Position numbers and translations under genes: made by a program. From Bryobacterales bacterium (GTDB lineage: Bacteria > Acidobacteriota > Terriglobia > Bryobacterales > Bryobacteraceae), in assembly GCA_003164035.1 (NCBI GenBank), contig PLRS01000114.1, positions 37,110-101,109 of the forward strand: a stretch of 64,000 nucleotides of DNA, given 5' to 3'. The first letter of the stretch is position 1; each line of letters starts with the position of its first letter. Positions 9,084 to 16,745 of this stretch are shown one piece after another. A model generated the notes under the pieces. That model saw only the letters and a list, made by a program, of their open reading frames with translations, had not been told where the DNA came from and made no database searches.

Positions 9084-9625
9084 CTACTTCCCCGGTTTCC
9101 CTCCCGGTCTCACAAAAAACCGGAAAACACGTAGCCTGTCACAGGTTTCGTCCAGGTTTCCTATGCCGGTCATCTGACACAGCGCGGTCACGTCCTCACC
9201 TTTCGCCGCGGCTTGCTCGATTTCTTCAAACAGGCATCCGCGCCACTGACGACGGCCGGCGGGTGATGATCCCTGAAATGCTGCAAGGTTTTTTTTAAAA
9301 AATCGTTCTCCATCGTCAACTGACCGATCTTGCGCTCCAGTTCGGCGATGCGGCGGGCGTCGTCGAGCGCCGGCAGATCGGCGCCGCGGCTTCCAATACC
9401 GGGAAAGGCCAATTCTCCTTTAGCGCGCCACTCGCCGCGCCAGCGTTCCAGCAGTTTCGGGCTCAGTTGATATTTCCGCGCAATTTCGCCGGTGCCAGTA
9501 CCGGCGTCCAGGGCGCGCATGGCGGCGATCTTCAGATCGCGACTGTACACGGTTCGGGCCAAATCCATTCCTCACTCCATTCAATGTATTTGGTCCCTAA
9601 CTTGGTGTCTCAGTTTTGGGGTTCA
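9084..9625 (-). mobile_element. Truncated IS3-family insertion sequence
   Basis: On the minus strand one end is recognisable: TGAACCCCAAAACTGAGACA, complementary to about 9606-9625, matches IS3-type terminal repeats (TGA start, CCCCAAAA core). OrfA follows (9188-9568). Its frame contains a run of eight A (plus-strand T run 9289-9296), the usual -1 slippage site. In the -1 frame the sequence continues as an OrfB start (CLFEEIEQAAAKGEDVTALC) and stops at 9084, about 60 codons after the slip instead of the usual 280 or so. The second terminal repeat is not present. The element is therefore a 5' fragment that cannot transpose by itself. Confidence 0.8.
9188..9568 (-). CDS. IS3-family transposase OrfA
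   Basis: A 126-residue OrfA with a helix-turn-helix (YSRDLKIAAMRALDAGTGTG, then EIARKYQLSPKLLERWRGEW) and a leucine-zipper segment DDARRIAELERKIGQLTMENDFLKKTLQ used for multimerisation. The codons for FLKK lie on the slippery A run, so normal expression would include a -1 frameshift to OrfAB. Since OrfB is cut short after about 60 codons, only a DNA-binding fragment can be made, possibly acting as an inhibitor of related elements. The start ATG is about 35 bases inside the left terminal repeat, as expected for IS3. Confidence 0.85.
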   Translation of the reverse strand: MDLARTVYSRDLKIAAMRALDAGTGTGEIARKYQLSPKLLERWRGEWRAKGELAFPGIGSRGADLPALDDARRIAELERKIGQLTMENDFLKKTLQHFRDHHPPAVVSGADACLKKSSKPRRKVRT

Positions 9626-9851
9626 CTCCAGGTGGCGCCGTCGCGACTATATCCCTGAAGTCCCTAACCAACAGCCCAAAACAGGCTATCAGGAGGACAA
9701 GGCGCATGGGGCGGTTGTTCATAGCGCGCCAACCCCGTGGCCATTTGCGCTTGATAATTTCAAGGCGCCCGTACCAATCCAGAAACTCGATGGCCGCCAC
9801 AAGTATCGCCAGGATAGCCAGCGGGAACCACTGTATGATCTTAAGCGCCAT
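9597..9851 (-). pseudogene. Small membrane-protein gene interrupted by IS3 end
   Basis: Reading from ATG 9851, the 84 residues begin MALKIIQWFPLAILAILVAA and contain two hydrophobic helices (residues about 4-22 and 51-64) joined by a basic loop (RLEIIKRKWPRGWR). The last residues (VNPKTETPS) are encoded by the IS3 terminal repeat at 9602-9625, so the native 3' end has been replaced. How much is lost is unknown; the remaining part holds both helices and might still be expressed. I do not recognise the family. It points away from argF, and the intervening 9852-10040 holds a hairpin repeat and the argF promoter. Confidence 0.5.
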
Positions 9852-9915
9852 CCCAACCAATCTATTCCAATTCGTGCCCCTAGTGTTCTGTCTCGCGTAA
9901 CACTTGGCAATCAAC

Positions 9916-10002
9916 GTGGGGCGGGCAATTTTGCCCGTAGCCGGCTTTCAGCCGGCTGGACCCGCAAGAATGCGGGTCCGCAGCCTGAAAAGGCTGCCCC
10001 AC
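9916..10002. repeat. Multi-hairpin intergenic element bounded by GTGGGGC/GCCCCAC
   Basis: The element opens with GTGGGGCGGGCAA and closes with GGCTGCCCCAC. In between are consecutive short stem-loops: GGGCAATTTTGCCC, CCGGCTTTCAGCCGG, ACCCGCAAGAATGCGGGT and CAGCCTGAAAAGGCTG. Similar elements with the same outer GTGGGGC arms are at about 36940-37058 and 63290-63345. It looks like a REP-type element and not a terminator, because there is no T run. Confidence 0.7.
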
Positions 10003-10010
10003 GGATTCAC

Positions 10011-10039
10011 TTGACTCCTCCCCCCAAATGTGTGATTAT
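10011..10039 (+). promoter_or_regulatory. Predicted argF sigma-70-type promoter
   Basis: TTGACT at 10011-10016 is one base from the consensus -35 box. After a 17-base spacer, GATTAT at 10034-10039 matches four of six -10 positions. The predicted start point (about 10046) is some 30 bases before the argF ATG. The -10 box lies inside the first ARG-box-like sequence, the geometry expected for repression by ArgR. Confidence 0.55.
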
Positions 10040-10064
10040 TCATTAGAGTGAATAAAAATTCACC
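10027..10064 (+). promoter_or_regulatory. Tandem ARG boxes (ArgR operator)
   Basis: AGTGAATAAAAATTCACC at 10047-10064 matches the enterobacterial ARG-box consensus WNTNAATWWWWATTNANW at every position but the last. A weaker half-matched box, AATGTGTGATTATTCATT at 10027-10044, precedes it with a 2-base gap, close to the 2-3 base spacing of known paired operators. The boxes cover the -10 element and start point of argF. The regulator gene argR is the last gene of the same operon, which predicts arginine-dependent autoregulation of the whole set. Confidence 0.7.
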
Positions 10065-10077
10065 AAAGGTCCGACCC

Positions 10078-11022
10078 ATGGCTGCACTTGCTTCTTCCAG
10101 TCCGATCTTGAAATGCGCCGCGCCGGATTTGTTGCGCGATCTGGATCTTACCGGTGACGAGCTGACGTATTTGCTCGACCTGGCGGACGACGTGAAGCGG
10201 TCGCCGCGGGATTACAGCCAGGCGCTGGCCGGCAAATCGGTGGCGCTGCTGTTTGAGAAGCCTTCGCTGCGGACGCGGCTGACGTTCGAAATCGCCATCC
10301 TGCAGCTTGGCGGCGGAAGCGTATTCATCGAGGGGCCGATCGGCGTGCGAGAGCCGCTGAAGGACGTGGCGCGGAATTTGGACCGGTGGGTGAACGGGAT
10401 CGTGGCGCGGGTATTCGCGCAGGCGACGGTGGAAGGGCTGGCGGAATGGTCGTCGGTACCGGTGATCAATGCGTTGAGCGACGCTTACCACCCCTGCCAG
10501 GCGCTGGCGGATGTCGAGACCGTGCGGGAGCATTTTGGCGGGCTGCAGGGTCTGAAGCTGGCCTTCGTGGGCGACGGCAACAACGTAGCGCATTCGCTGA
10601 TGTTGAACTGTCTGCGGCTGGGGATGGATTTCGCGCTGGCGTGCCCGCCGGGTTACGACGCGAATCCCGACGTGGTGATGCAAGCCCAGGGATTGGCTGC
10701 GGCTTCGGGCACTATGCTGACGCTGACGCATGAGCCCGCCGAGGCTGTGGCCGGCGCGCACGTGATTTATACCGACGTTTGGGCGAGCATGGGGCAGGAA
10801 CAGGAAGCGGTGGAGCGGCGCGAGGCGTTTCGCGCATACCAGGTCAACGACCGGTTGTTCGGGCTGGCGCGGCCGGATGCGGTATTCATGCACTGCCTGC
10901 CGGCAAAGCGTGGCGAAGAGGTGACGGATTCGGTGATGGAAGCGGCGCGCTCGGTGGTGTTCGACCAGGCGGAGAACCGGCTGCACGCGCAAAAGGCGCT
11001 GCTGCTGATGCTGCTGAGCTGA
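10078..11022 (+). CDS. argF: Ornithine carbamoyltransferase
   Basis: A 314-residue cytoplasmic enzyme that joins carbamoyl phosphate and ornithine to make citrulline. The carbamoyl-phosphate motif reads FEKPSLRTRLTFE (Leu in place of the usual Thr of STRT, a known variant in several phyla). DAYHPCQALADVET carries the HPCQ motif and MHCLPAKRGEEVTD the catalytic HCLP loop. An in-frame GTG at 10048 would lengthen the protein by 10 residues but lies inside the ARG box; ATG 10078 with AAAGG ten bases upstream is the better start. It is the first gene of argF-argG-argH-argR, although a 31-base-arm inverted repeat separates it from argG. Confidence 0.95.
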   Translation: MAALASSSPILKCAAPDLLRDLDLTGDELTYLLDLADDVKRSPRDYSQALAGKSVALLFEKPSLRTRLTFEIAILQLGGGSVFIEGPIGVREPLKDVARNLDRWVNGIVARVFAQATVEGLAEWSSVPVINALSDAYHPCQALADVETVREHFGGLQGLKLAFVGDGNNVAHSLMLNCLRLGMDFALACPPGYDANPDVVMQAQGLAAASGTMLTLTHEPAEAVAGAHVIYTDVWASMGQEQEAVERREAFRAYQVNDRLFGLARPDAVFMHCLPAKRGEEVTDSVMEAARSVVFDQAENRLHAQKALLLMLLS

Positions 11023-11025
11023 GCT

Positions 11026-11115
11026 GGCAACCGCTCCCTTACGGTCGCGGCTCGGTAAGCGAACGCATACGCGCGGCGCGCGTAACCGAGCCGCGACCGT
11101 AAGGGAGCGGTTGCC
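11026..11115. repeat. Perfect 31-bp inverted repeat (intergenic repeat family A)
   Basis: The left arm 11026-11056 begins GGCAACCGCTCCCTTACGGT; the right arm 11085-11115 is its exact reverse complement, separated by 28 bases. Related copies are at 24380-24445, 39344-39420, 50413-50498 and 54851-54919, with a half copy near 51801. It lies between argF and argG, where a folded RNA could reduce read-through or protect the argF 3' end. No T run follows, so it is not a simple terminator. Confidence 0.85.
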
Positions 11116-11152
11116 GGGACGCGCGGGCCGCTTTGATACGCTAAAGATTCTT

Positions 11153-12361
11153 ATGAGCAAACCAAAGAAAGTGGCGCTCGCCTACTCGGGCGGGCTGGAT
11201 ACCTCTGTCATCATTCCATGGCTGAAGGAAAACTACGGCTGTGAAGTCGTCGCGGTATGCGGCGATATCGGACAGGGAACGGACGAGCTCTCGGGTCTGG
11301 AAGCCAAGGCGCTGGCGACCGGCGCGGCCGAAGTCCACGTGGAAGACATGCGCGAAGAGTTCGTCTCCCAGTACCTGTGGAAGCTGGTGCGGTCGGGCGG
11401 GGTGTACGAGCACAAGTACCTGCTGGGCACTTCGATTGCGCGGCCGTTGCTGGCGAAAAAACAAGTGGAAGTGGCGCTGGCCACCGGTTGCGACGCGCTG
11501 GCGCACGGCTGCACAGGCAAGGGCAACGACCAGGTGCGTTTCGAGCTCACTTACAAAGCGCTGGCGCCGGAGTTGGCCGTAATCGCCCCGTGGCGCGAAT
11601 GGAACATCGTCTCGCGCGAGGACGCCATCGAATACGCGCGCGTTCACCACGTGCCCATCGCCCAATCCACCACCAAGATCTATAGCCGCGACCGCAACAT
11701 CTGGCACATCTCGCACGAAGGCGGCGAGCTGGAAGATCCGGCCAACGCCGCGCCGGAAGCGATCTGGATGCTGACGAAGAGTCCGGCCCAGGCGCCGGAT
11801 ACGCCCGGTGAAGTCACCATTACGTTCGAAAAAGGCGTGCCGGTCGCGGTGGATGGCAAGAGCATGAAAGCGTTCGAGCTGCTGGAAGCGCTGAACGCGA
11901 TCGGCAGCGAGCACGCCATCGGCCGCATCGACCTGGTGGAGAACCGTTTCGTAGGCATGAAGTCCCGCGGCTGCTACGAGACGCCGGGCGGCACGCTCAT
12001 TTACTTCGCACTGCGCGAGCTGGAAGCGCTGACGCTCGATAAGAACACGCTCCACTACAAGCAGCAGCGGGCGCTCGAGTACGCCGAACTGGTTTACAAC
12101 GGCTTGTGGTTCACGCCGCTGCGGGAAGCGCTGGATGCATTTTTCGAAAGCGTGAGCGCGACCGCTACCGGGGAGGTCAAGCTGCAATTGTATAAGGGCA
12201 ATATCGCGCCCGTCAGCCGCAAATCGCCGCATTCGCTCTACTCGCTCGATATCGCCAGCTTCACCATGGGCGCCAGCTACGACCAGAAGGACGCGCTCGG
12301 CTTCATCAACCTGATCGGCCTGCCCATCAAGGTGCGGGCGCTGGCCGCCAAATCCAAATGA
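11153..12361 (+). CDS. argG: Argininosuccinate synthase
   Basis: A 402-residue ATP-dependent ligase condensing citrulline and aspartate. The N-terminal PP-loop AYSGGLDTSVIIPWL (residues 8-22) binds ATP, ALAHGCTGKGNDQVRFE is the second family signature and YSRDRNIWHISHEGGELEDP the substrate-binding block. Length and motif order are typical. ATG 11153 is preferred over upstream in-frame codons because the PP-loop sits eight residues from it, as in other ArgG proteins. It overlaps argH by four bases (ATGA), so translation is coupled. Confidence 0.97.
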   Translation: MSKPKKVALAYSGGLDTSVIIPWLKENYGCEVVAVCGDIGQGTDELSGLEAKALATGAAEVHVEDMREEFVSQYLWKLVRSGGVYEHKYLLGTSIARPLLAKKQVEVALATGCDALAHGCTGKGNDQVRFELTYKALAPELAVIAPWREWNIVSREDAIEYARVHHVPIAQSTTKIYSRDRNIWHISHEGGELEDPANAAPEAIWMLTKSPAQAPDTPGEVTITFEKGVPVAVDGKSMKAFELLEALNAIGSEHAIGRIDLVENRFVGMKSRGCYETPGGTLIYFALRELEALTLDKNTLHYKQQRALEYAELVYNGLWFTPLREALDAFFESVSATATGEVKLQLYKGNIAPVSRKSPHSLYSLDIASFTMGASYDQKDALGFINLIGLPIKVRALAAKSK

Positions 12362-13740
12362 AGCTCTGGGGCGGACGTTTTGAGAGCGGGCCCTCGGAGG
12401 TGTTCGAACGCTTCTCGGGCTCGCTCGATTTCGACCGGCGGCTGATCGGCGCCGATATCCGCGGCTCACAGGCCTTCGCGCGGGCGCTCGAACGGGTGGG
12501 CATTCTGAGCGTGGAGGAGCGGGCGGCTATCGTAGCGGCTTTCGGCGCGATCGCGGCGGAATCGGCGTCGGCGGCCTTCTACGAAGGCGCGTCGGACGAA
12601 GACGTGCATACGCTGGTGATCCGCAAGCTGAAGGAAAAGGCGGGCGCTGTAGCCGACAAAATCCATACGGGACGCAGCCGCAACGAGCAGGTTTCGCTCG
12701 ATACGCGGCTGTGGCTGCGGGAGGAATCGGACCGCGCGCGTGGGCTGGTGACGGGCGTGATGGAAGCGCTGGTCAACCTGGCGGAAGCGTATCCGGACGC
12801 GGTGATTCCGGGCTATACGCACATGCGCCGCGCCCAGGCGGTGCTGTGGCCGCACTATCTGCTGGCGTACTTCGAAATGTTCGCGCGCGATTGGGAGCGG
12901 TTGGGCGAAGCGCGGGCGCGCGCCAATGTGCTGCCGCTGGGATCGGGCGCGCTGGCCGGCGCGGGCTTTCCGTTTGATCGCGATGCCATGGCGCAGGATT
13001 TGGGCTTCGACGGGGTGACCCGCAACAGCATGGATGTTTCCGGCGACCGCGATTTCGTGCTCGATTTCCTATATGCCGCCAGCGTCGCCATGATTCACTT
13101 GAGCCGGCTGGCGGAGGACTGGATTCTATATTCGAGTGAAGAATTCGGCTGGCTGGAACTGGGCGATGGGGTAACCAGCGGGTCGAGCCTGATGCCGCAG
13201 AAGAAGAACCCGGATTCGCTGGAGTTGATTCGCGGCAAATGCGGCCGGGTGATCGGTTCGCTCACGTCGTTGATGGTCACCATGAAGGGGCTGCCGATGA
13301 CCTACAACCGCGACATGCAGGAGGACAAAGTCCCGCTGTTCGAAGCCGCCGACCAACTGGGGGGCGCGCTCGAGATGGCGCGGGTGGCGATCGAATCGGT
13401 GCGCCTGAATCCTGGCCGTCCGGCCCGCGCGGCGGAGGAGAGCTGGGTGGTGGCTACGGACCTGGCCGAAGCGCTGGCGCGCGCCGGAACGCCGTTTCAT
13501 CAGGCCCACCAAATTGTAGGCCGCTTTGTGCTCGAAAGCGTTCGCAGCGGCAAGAAACCCTCGGACTGGACGGCGGCCGAGATGCAGAGCTTTGCGCCGG
13601 AATTGACCGGCGATCTGGCCGTGCTGCTGGATCCGAAGAAAGGAATGGGATCGCGCGAAATCGCCGGCGGCACGGGGCCGGGTGCGGTTGCTGGGGCGCT
13701 CGAAGAGGCGCGCCGGCGCCTCGCGCGAATGAGAGTATGA
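12358..13740 (+). CDS. argH: Argininosuccinate lyase
   Basis: A 460-residue enzyme of the aspartase/fumarase superfamily splitting argininosuccinate to arginine and fumarate, the last step of arginine synthesis. The superfamily signature GSSLMPQKKNPDSLELIRGK is at about residues 278-297, with catalytic Ser in the flexible loop; KIHTGRSRNEQVSLDTRLW and GYTHMRRAQAVLW are the other two conserved blocks. The start overlaps the argG stop (ATGA) and the stop overlaps the argR start (ATGA), so G-H-R form a tightly coupled unit. Confidence 0.97.
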   Translation: MKLWGGRFESGPSEVFERFSGSLDFDRRLIGADIRGSQAFARALERVGILSVEERAAIVAAFGAIAAESASAAFYEGASDEDVHTLVIRKLKEKAGAVADKIHTGRSRNEQVSLDTRLWLREESDRARGLVTGVMEALVNLAEAYPDAVIPGYTHMRRAQAVLWPHYLLAYFEMFARDWERLGEARARANVLPLGSGALAGAGFPFDRDAMAQDLGFDGVTRNSMDVSGDRDFVLDFLYAASVAMIHLSRLAEDWILYSSEEFGWLELGDGVTSGSSLMPQKKNPDSLELIRGKCGRVIGSLTSLMVTMKGLPMTYNRDMQEDKVPLFEAADQLGGALEMARVAIESVRLNPGRPARAAEESWVVATDLAEALARAGTPFHQAHQIVGRFVLESVRSGKKPSDWTAAEMQSFAPELTGDLAVLLDPKKGMGSREIAGGTGPGAVAGALEEARRRLARMRV

Positions 13741-14174
13741 CAAAGACGTATCGGCAGGGCCAGATTCTGAAGCTGATTCGCTCCAAGCGCATCGGCACCC
13801 AGGAAGAATTGGCGCAGGAATTGAAGAACCAGGGCATAGCCGCGACCCAGGTAACGCTGTCGCGCGATATCCGCGATTTGCGGCTGGTGAAGACCCGCGA
13901 GGGCTACCAGGAGATGGCGCCGGAGGAATCGGGCCCGCAGTTTTCGCTGTTGGCGGGGGAGTTTCTGCAGGACGTGCTGCGCGCCCAGAACCTGGTGATA
14001 CTGAAAACGTCTCCCGGCCATGCCAACTCGGTAGCGGTGGCGCTGGACAGCGAGAAATGGCCGGAGGTAGTCGGCACCATAGCCGGGGACGATACCATCC
14101 TGGTGATTGCACCGGACAACCCGACGGCCGAGGCGGTGCAGGAGAAGCTATTGGGACTGCTAGAGCGGGGATAG
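13737..14174 (+). CDS. argR: Arginine repressor
   Basis: A 145-residue regulator. The N-terminal winged helix (QGQILKLIRSKRIGTQEELAQELKNQGIAATQVTLSRDIRDLRLVKTREGY) includes the SRDIRDL recognition-helix motif. The C-terminal half carries the hexamerisation/arginine-binding region with GHANSVAVALD and GTIAGDDTILVIAPD (the conserved GTIAGDDT motif). It starts inside the argH stop codon. With arginine bound, such proteins repress by binding ARG boxes; the pair found upstream of argF is the obvious target, so the operon encodes its own repressor. Confidence 0.96.
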   Translation: MTKTYRQGQILKLIRSKRIGTQEELAQELKNQGIAATQVTLSRDIRDLRLVKTREGYQEMAPEESGPQFSLLAGEFLQDVLRAQNLVILKTSPGHANSVAVALDSEKWPEVVGTIAGDDTILVIAPDNPTAEAVQEKLLGLLERG

Positions 14175-14178
14175 AGAA

Positions 14179-14706
14179 TCAGCCGCGTTCTTCGAGGCGC
14201 CGCACGCGCTCGGAGATGGCATCGATTTGCCGGTCCTTTTCTTCCAGGGCGGATTCCACTTTGTCGATACGGGAGTCGGTTCTCACCGTCCAAACCCGAC
14301 CCGTTTGCAGCAATCCCGCCTGCCGGTCCAACCGGTCGGACTGATTGTCGAAGCGGGCCAGGAAACTGTCCTGGCGGGAGTCCAGGCGCTCCAGATTGTC
14401 CTGCAACAAGGCGATCACGCGCTCCGTGTTTTGACGCGTGAGATCCTTCATCGAGGTCTCCAGGTCCTTGATAGAGTTCTCCAGGCGGAGAATGTCGTCT
14501 TTAGTGGATTTCTCCAGGCGAAGAACGGTGTCATCCAGGCGGAGAATATCGTCTCTTGTCGCTTTCTCCAGGCGGAGAATATCGTCTCTTGTCGCTTTCT
14601 CCAGCCGGAGAATATCGTCTTTGGTCGCTTTCTCCAGGCGGAGAATATCGTCTCTTGTCGCTTTCTCCAAGCGGAGAATATCGTCTTTGGTTGCGGGCTC
14701 GGACAT
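14179..14706 (-). CDS. Coiled-coil protein with 11-residue (hendecad) repeats
   Basis: A 175-residue, highly charged protein without signal peptide or membrane helix. Residues 4 to about 70 consist of repeats of the type ATKDDILRLEK, five of them nearly perfect at the DNA level (33-base units), followed by degenerate copies (STKDDILRLEN, SIKDLETSMKD). The remainder (ERVIALLQDNLERLDSRQDS... to VRRLEERG) keeps a continuous coiled-coil pattern. Eleven-residue periodicity predicts a slightly right-handed coiled coil. I do not recognise a family. It ends four bases from the argR stop on the opposite strand and lies just downstream of the S41 protease gene in the same direction. A role in DNA or membrane organisation is possible but unsupported. 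Confidence 0.7.
   Translation of the reverse strand: MSEPATKDDILRLEKATRDDILRLEKATKDDILRLEKATRDDILRLEKATRDDILRLDDTVLRLEKSTKDDILRLENSIKDLETSMKDLTRQNTERVIALLQDNLERLDSRQDSFLARFDNQSDRLDRQAGLLQTGRVWTVRTDSRIDKVESALEEKDRQIDAISERVRRLEERG
14471..14700. repeat. 33-bp tandem repeats inside the coiled-coil gene
   Basis: About five close copies of a 33-base unit (plus strand core GGCGGAGAATATCGTCT) run from about 14533 to 14697, with two more diverged copies before them. Copies differ mainly by CTTGTCGC versus TTGGTCGC, i.e. Arg/Lys exchange in the encoded protein. Such an array is prone to copy-number change. Confidence 0.8.
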
Positions 14707-14718
14707 ACGATTCCAAGC

Positions 14719-16305
14719 TTACCCCTTGGCGGCGCGCATGGCCAGCACCCGCTCGACTTGTTCCAGCAGCGACTGCGCCCGCGGCATGCTCTCGATGGCC
14801 TTCTTGATTTCCGCATCGTCCAGCCAGCGGGCGCGATCCCCGGCCGGTTTGTCGAAGGCGCGGAAATAGAATTCCCAGCGAATCTCCCCGCGAACCCATT
14901 CTTTATTGGCGTCGAATTCGGCGTCGGTGAAAGCGACCTTCTGAGATTTGAGAAAATCGCGGAAGCGCTCGATGACCGCGTCGTCCGGCTGCCACCCGTC
15001 CGTCAAGGCCGGCTTGGCGCCATTGAAGTAGACATTGCCAAATCGGAAAAACAAATAGGAATACGGGGCCAACCGGCGCTGAAACACGTTGTAGACCGTG
15101 CTGGCGTACTTCTCGTCCGGGGTGATGCCGCCGCCCCCGTACACCTTGCGGCCGCTGTCGGTCGACTTCAGATCCTGGGTGTTGTTGGTGTCGCCGTGTT
15201 TAGCGTAGTAGTAATCGAAGAACGACTCGTGCGAGTAGTCGCGCTGGATCAGGCGCCCGCTGGGAGTGTAGTAGTGGGCGATGGTGAGCAGCAGCGCGGC
15301 CCCCTCATTGAGCGGAAACTGGGCCTGCACCAAGCCCTTGCCGAAGGTGGTTTCCCCCAGAACCCAGGCGCGGTCGTGATCCTGCAGCGCCCCGGAAACG
15401 ATCTCGGCGGCAGAAGCCGAACGGCTATCCACCAACACCACGATGGGATACTTCTGTGCCGCGGCCACGGCCCGCGCCCGGAATACCTGCTCGGTTTCCG
15501 CGCGGCCATGGTGCGAAACTACCAGTTGGCCCTCCCGCAGGAAACGTCCGGCCACGCGCACGGCTTCGCTTACCAATCCGCCCGGATTACCACGCAAATC
15601 GAGGATCAGGCCCTTGACGTTCTCCTCGCCCAACTTCGCCATGTCCTTTTCGACGTCTTCGGCGACATTCTGCGCTTCGAAGCTGTCGATCCGCAGGAAG
15701 GCAATGCCGGGCTTCACCCAGAACGCATCCACCAGGCTGGTTTCAATTTCTCCACGGATCACTTCCACCGTGACGGGCTGGTCCACACCCACGCGGCGCA
15801 CCGAAACGGTCACCTTGGTGCCACGGGGCCCGCGCAGCAGGTCCGCCACTTCCGGCGATTGCAGGGTAGTGGTATCCTTGCCGTCGACACCCACAATCGT
15901 GTCGCCACGGCGCAGGTCCGCCCGGTACGCCGGCGATCCCACGAAGGGACGGTCGACAATCACCTTGGGGCCGTCCATGCCGATCTGCATCCCCACCCCG
16001 AAATATTGCGCCCGCTGCCGCTGCTGCATCTCGCGGTATTCGGTCGGATCCACGAAATTGGAGTGCGGATCGAGGGTATGCAGCATGCCGGGGATGGCCC
16101 CTTGATAGAAAGCCCGCTCGGAGGAAACCGGATCTGCGAAGTTCTTTTCCAGCAGTGCGTACGCCGATGCCACCTCGTGCATCGATTTGTCGAGATCGTC
16201 TCCGGAGGTGGCCGCGCGCGCGTGAAAAACGGGCGTGCAAAACAGTGCGAATACGGCCAGCAATGCCGCCGCCAGGGTGAGGAAAAAGCTACTACGGATT
16301 TTCAT
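14719..16305 (-). CDS. S41-family C-terminal processing protease with PDZ domain
   Basis: A 528-residue exported serine protease (CtpA/Prc-like). A signal peptide is present (MKIRSSFFLTLAAALLAVFALFCTPVFHARAA). A PDZ domain follows (GVGMQIGMDGPKVIVDRPFVGSPAYRADLRRGDTIVGVDG). The peptidase core has LILDLRGNPGGLVSEAVRVAG, the nucleophile region DSRSASAAEIVSGALQDHDRA (Ser in SASAAE) and the general-base Lys in GETTFGKGLVQ. The ~150 residues after the core are an uncharacterised C-terminal extension common in acidobacterial members. An earlier in-frame ATG (16380) would mask the signal peptide, so ATG 16305 is chosen. It probably trims periplasmic proteins. Confidence 0.92.
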   Translation of the reverse strand: MKIRSSFFLTLAAALLAVFALFCTPVFHARAATSGDDLDKSMHEVASAYALLEKNFADPVSSERAFYQGAIPGMLHTLDPHSNFVDPTEYREMQQRQRAQYFGVGMQIGMDGPKVIVDRPFVGSPAYRADLRRGDTIVGVDGKDTTTLQSPEVADLLRGPRGTKVTVSVRRVGVDQPVTVEVIRGEIETSLVDAFWVKPGIAFLRIDSFEAQNVAEDVEKDMAKLGEENVKGLILDLRGNPGGLVSEAVRVAGRFLREGQLVVSHHGRAETEQVFRARAVAAAQKYPIVVLVDSRSASAAEIVSGALQDHDRAWVLGETTFGKGLVQAQFPLNEGAALLLTIAHYYTPSGRLIQRDYSHESFFDYYYAKHGDTNNTQDLKSTDSGRKVYGGGGITPDEKYASTVYNVFQRRLAPYSYLFFRFGNVYFNGAKPALTDGWQPDDAVIERFRDFLKSQKVAFTDAEFDANKEWVRGEIRWEFYFRAFDKPAGDRARWLDDAEIKKAIESMPRAQSLLEQVERVLAMRAAKG

Positions 16306-16524
16306 GGGTACCAGGGCCGGTGTGCCGGCCGGTGTCTCCCTTCCTTCGCCTCTATCATACCGTAATGTTCGGGCGCCCAAACCGGCGGGATAAACGGGTG
16401 CTTAGCTCCTGGTTCAGGCGTACCAACCCGGCGTGTTAAGTGCTATGAGGGAAAGCCCTCGGTACCGGTAAGGTACCCTGGCATCTTTCGTTATGCTAGA
16501 CAATTGAGTCAAAATGGATTGGTT

Positions 16525-16728
16525 ATGATTCGAGCTTTAGGAATCCTCGGCTTGGGCGGCAGCTTCCTGGCGATTTCGCCAATACTCCGGGAAGACGTAT
16601 TCTCCGGGGCCCGCAAGCTCACCGGTACCCTGAACCAGTACAGTCCATACTCCTACATCGCGGTGGCGCTGTGCCTGTTCGGCCTGATCACCTTGTCCCT
16701 CTATCGCAGCACCGGCTTGCGGAGCTGA
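16525..16728 (+). CDS. Small two-helix membrane protein, unknown
   Basis: A 67-residue protein starting MIRALGILGLGGSFLAISPI with two hydrophobic segments (residues about 3-20 and 44-60) and a short hydrophilic loop between (LREDVFSGARKLTGTLNQYS). It reads away from the S41 protease gene and converges on the MerR gene. I do not recognise it; the transmembrane pattern and its codon composition, which matches the neighbours, support a real gene. The 120 bases before it contain imperfect inverted repeats (GAGGGAAAGCCCTC, GGTACCGGTAAGGTACC) and nothing else I can name. Confidence 0.55.
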   Translation: MIRALGILGLGGSFLAISPILREDVFSGARKLTGTLNQYSPYSYIAVALCLFGLITLSLYRSTGLRS

Positions 16729-16745
16729 CAATGCTCGCCGGGCCG

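Noticed and set aside
10048..10077. GTG 10048 as the argF start
   Set aside because: It would place the start codon inside the ARG box and before a usable ribosome-binding site; ATG 10078 fits family length better.
11026..11115. Rho-independent terminator between argF and argG
   Set aside because: The stem is far longer than a terminator, has no T run, and the same palindrome recurs at other loci, so it is listed as a repeat.
14545..14700. CRISPR-like array
   Set aside because: The 33-base units are contiguous without spacers and encode a regular coiled coil; no cas genes are nearby.
14227..16365. A 712-codon open frame on the plus strand
   Set aside because: It is antisense to the S41 protease and the repeat protein, both with clear family motifs. 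The frame stays open because of high GC and the 33-base repeats, and its translation shows no family features.
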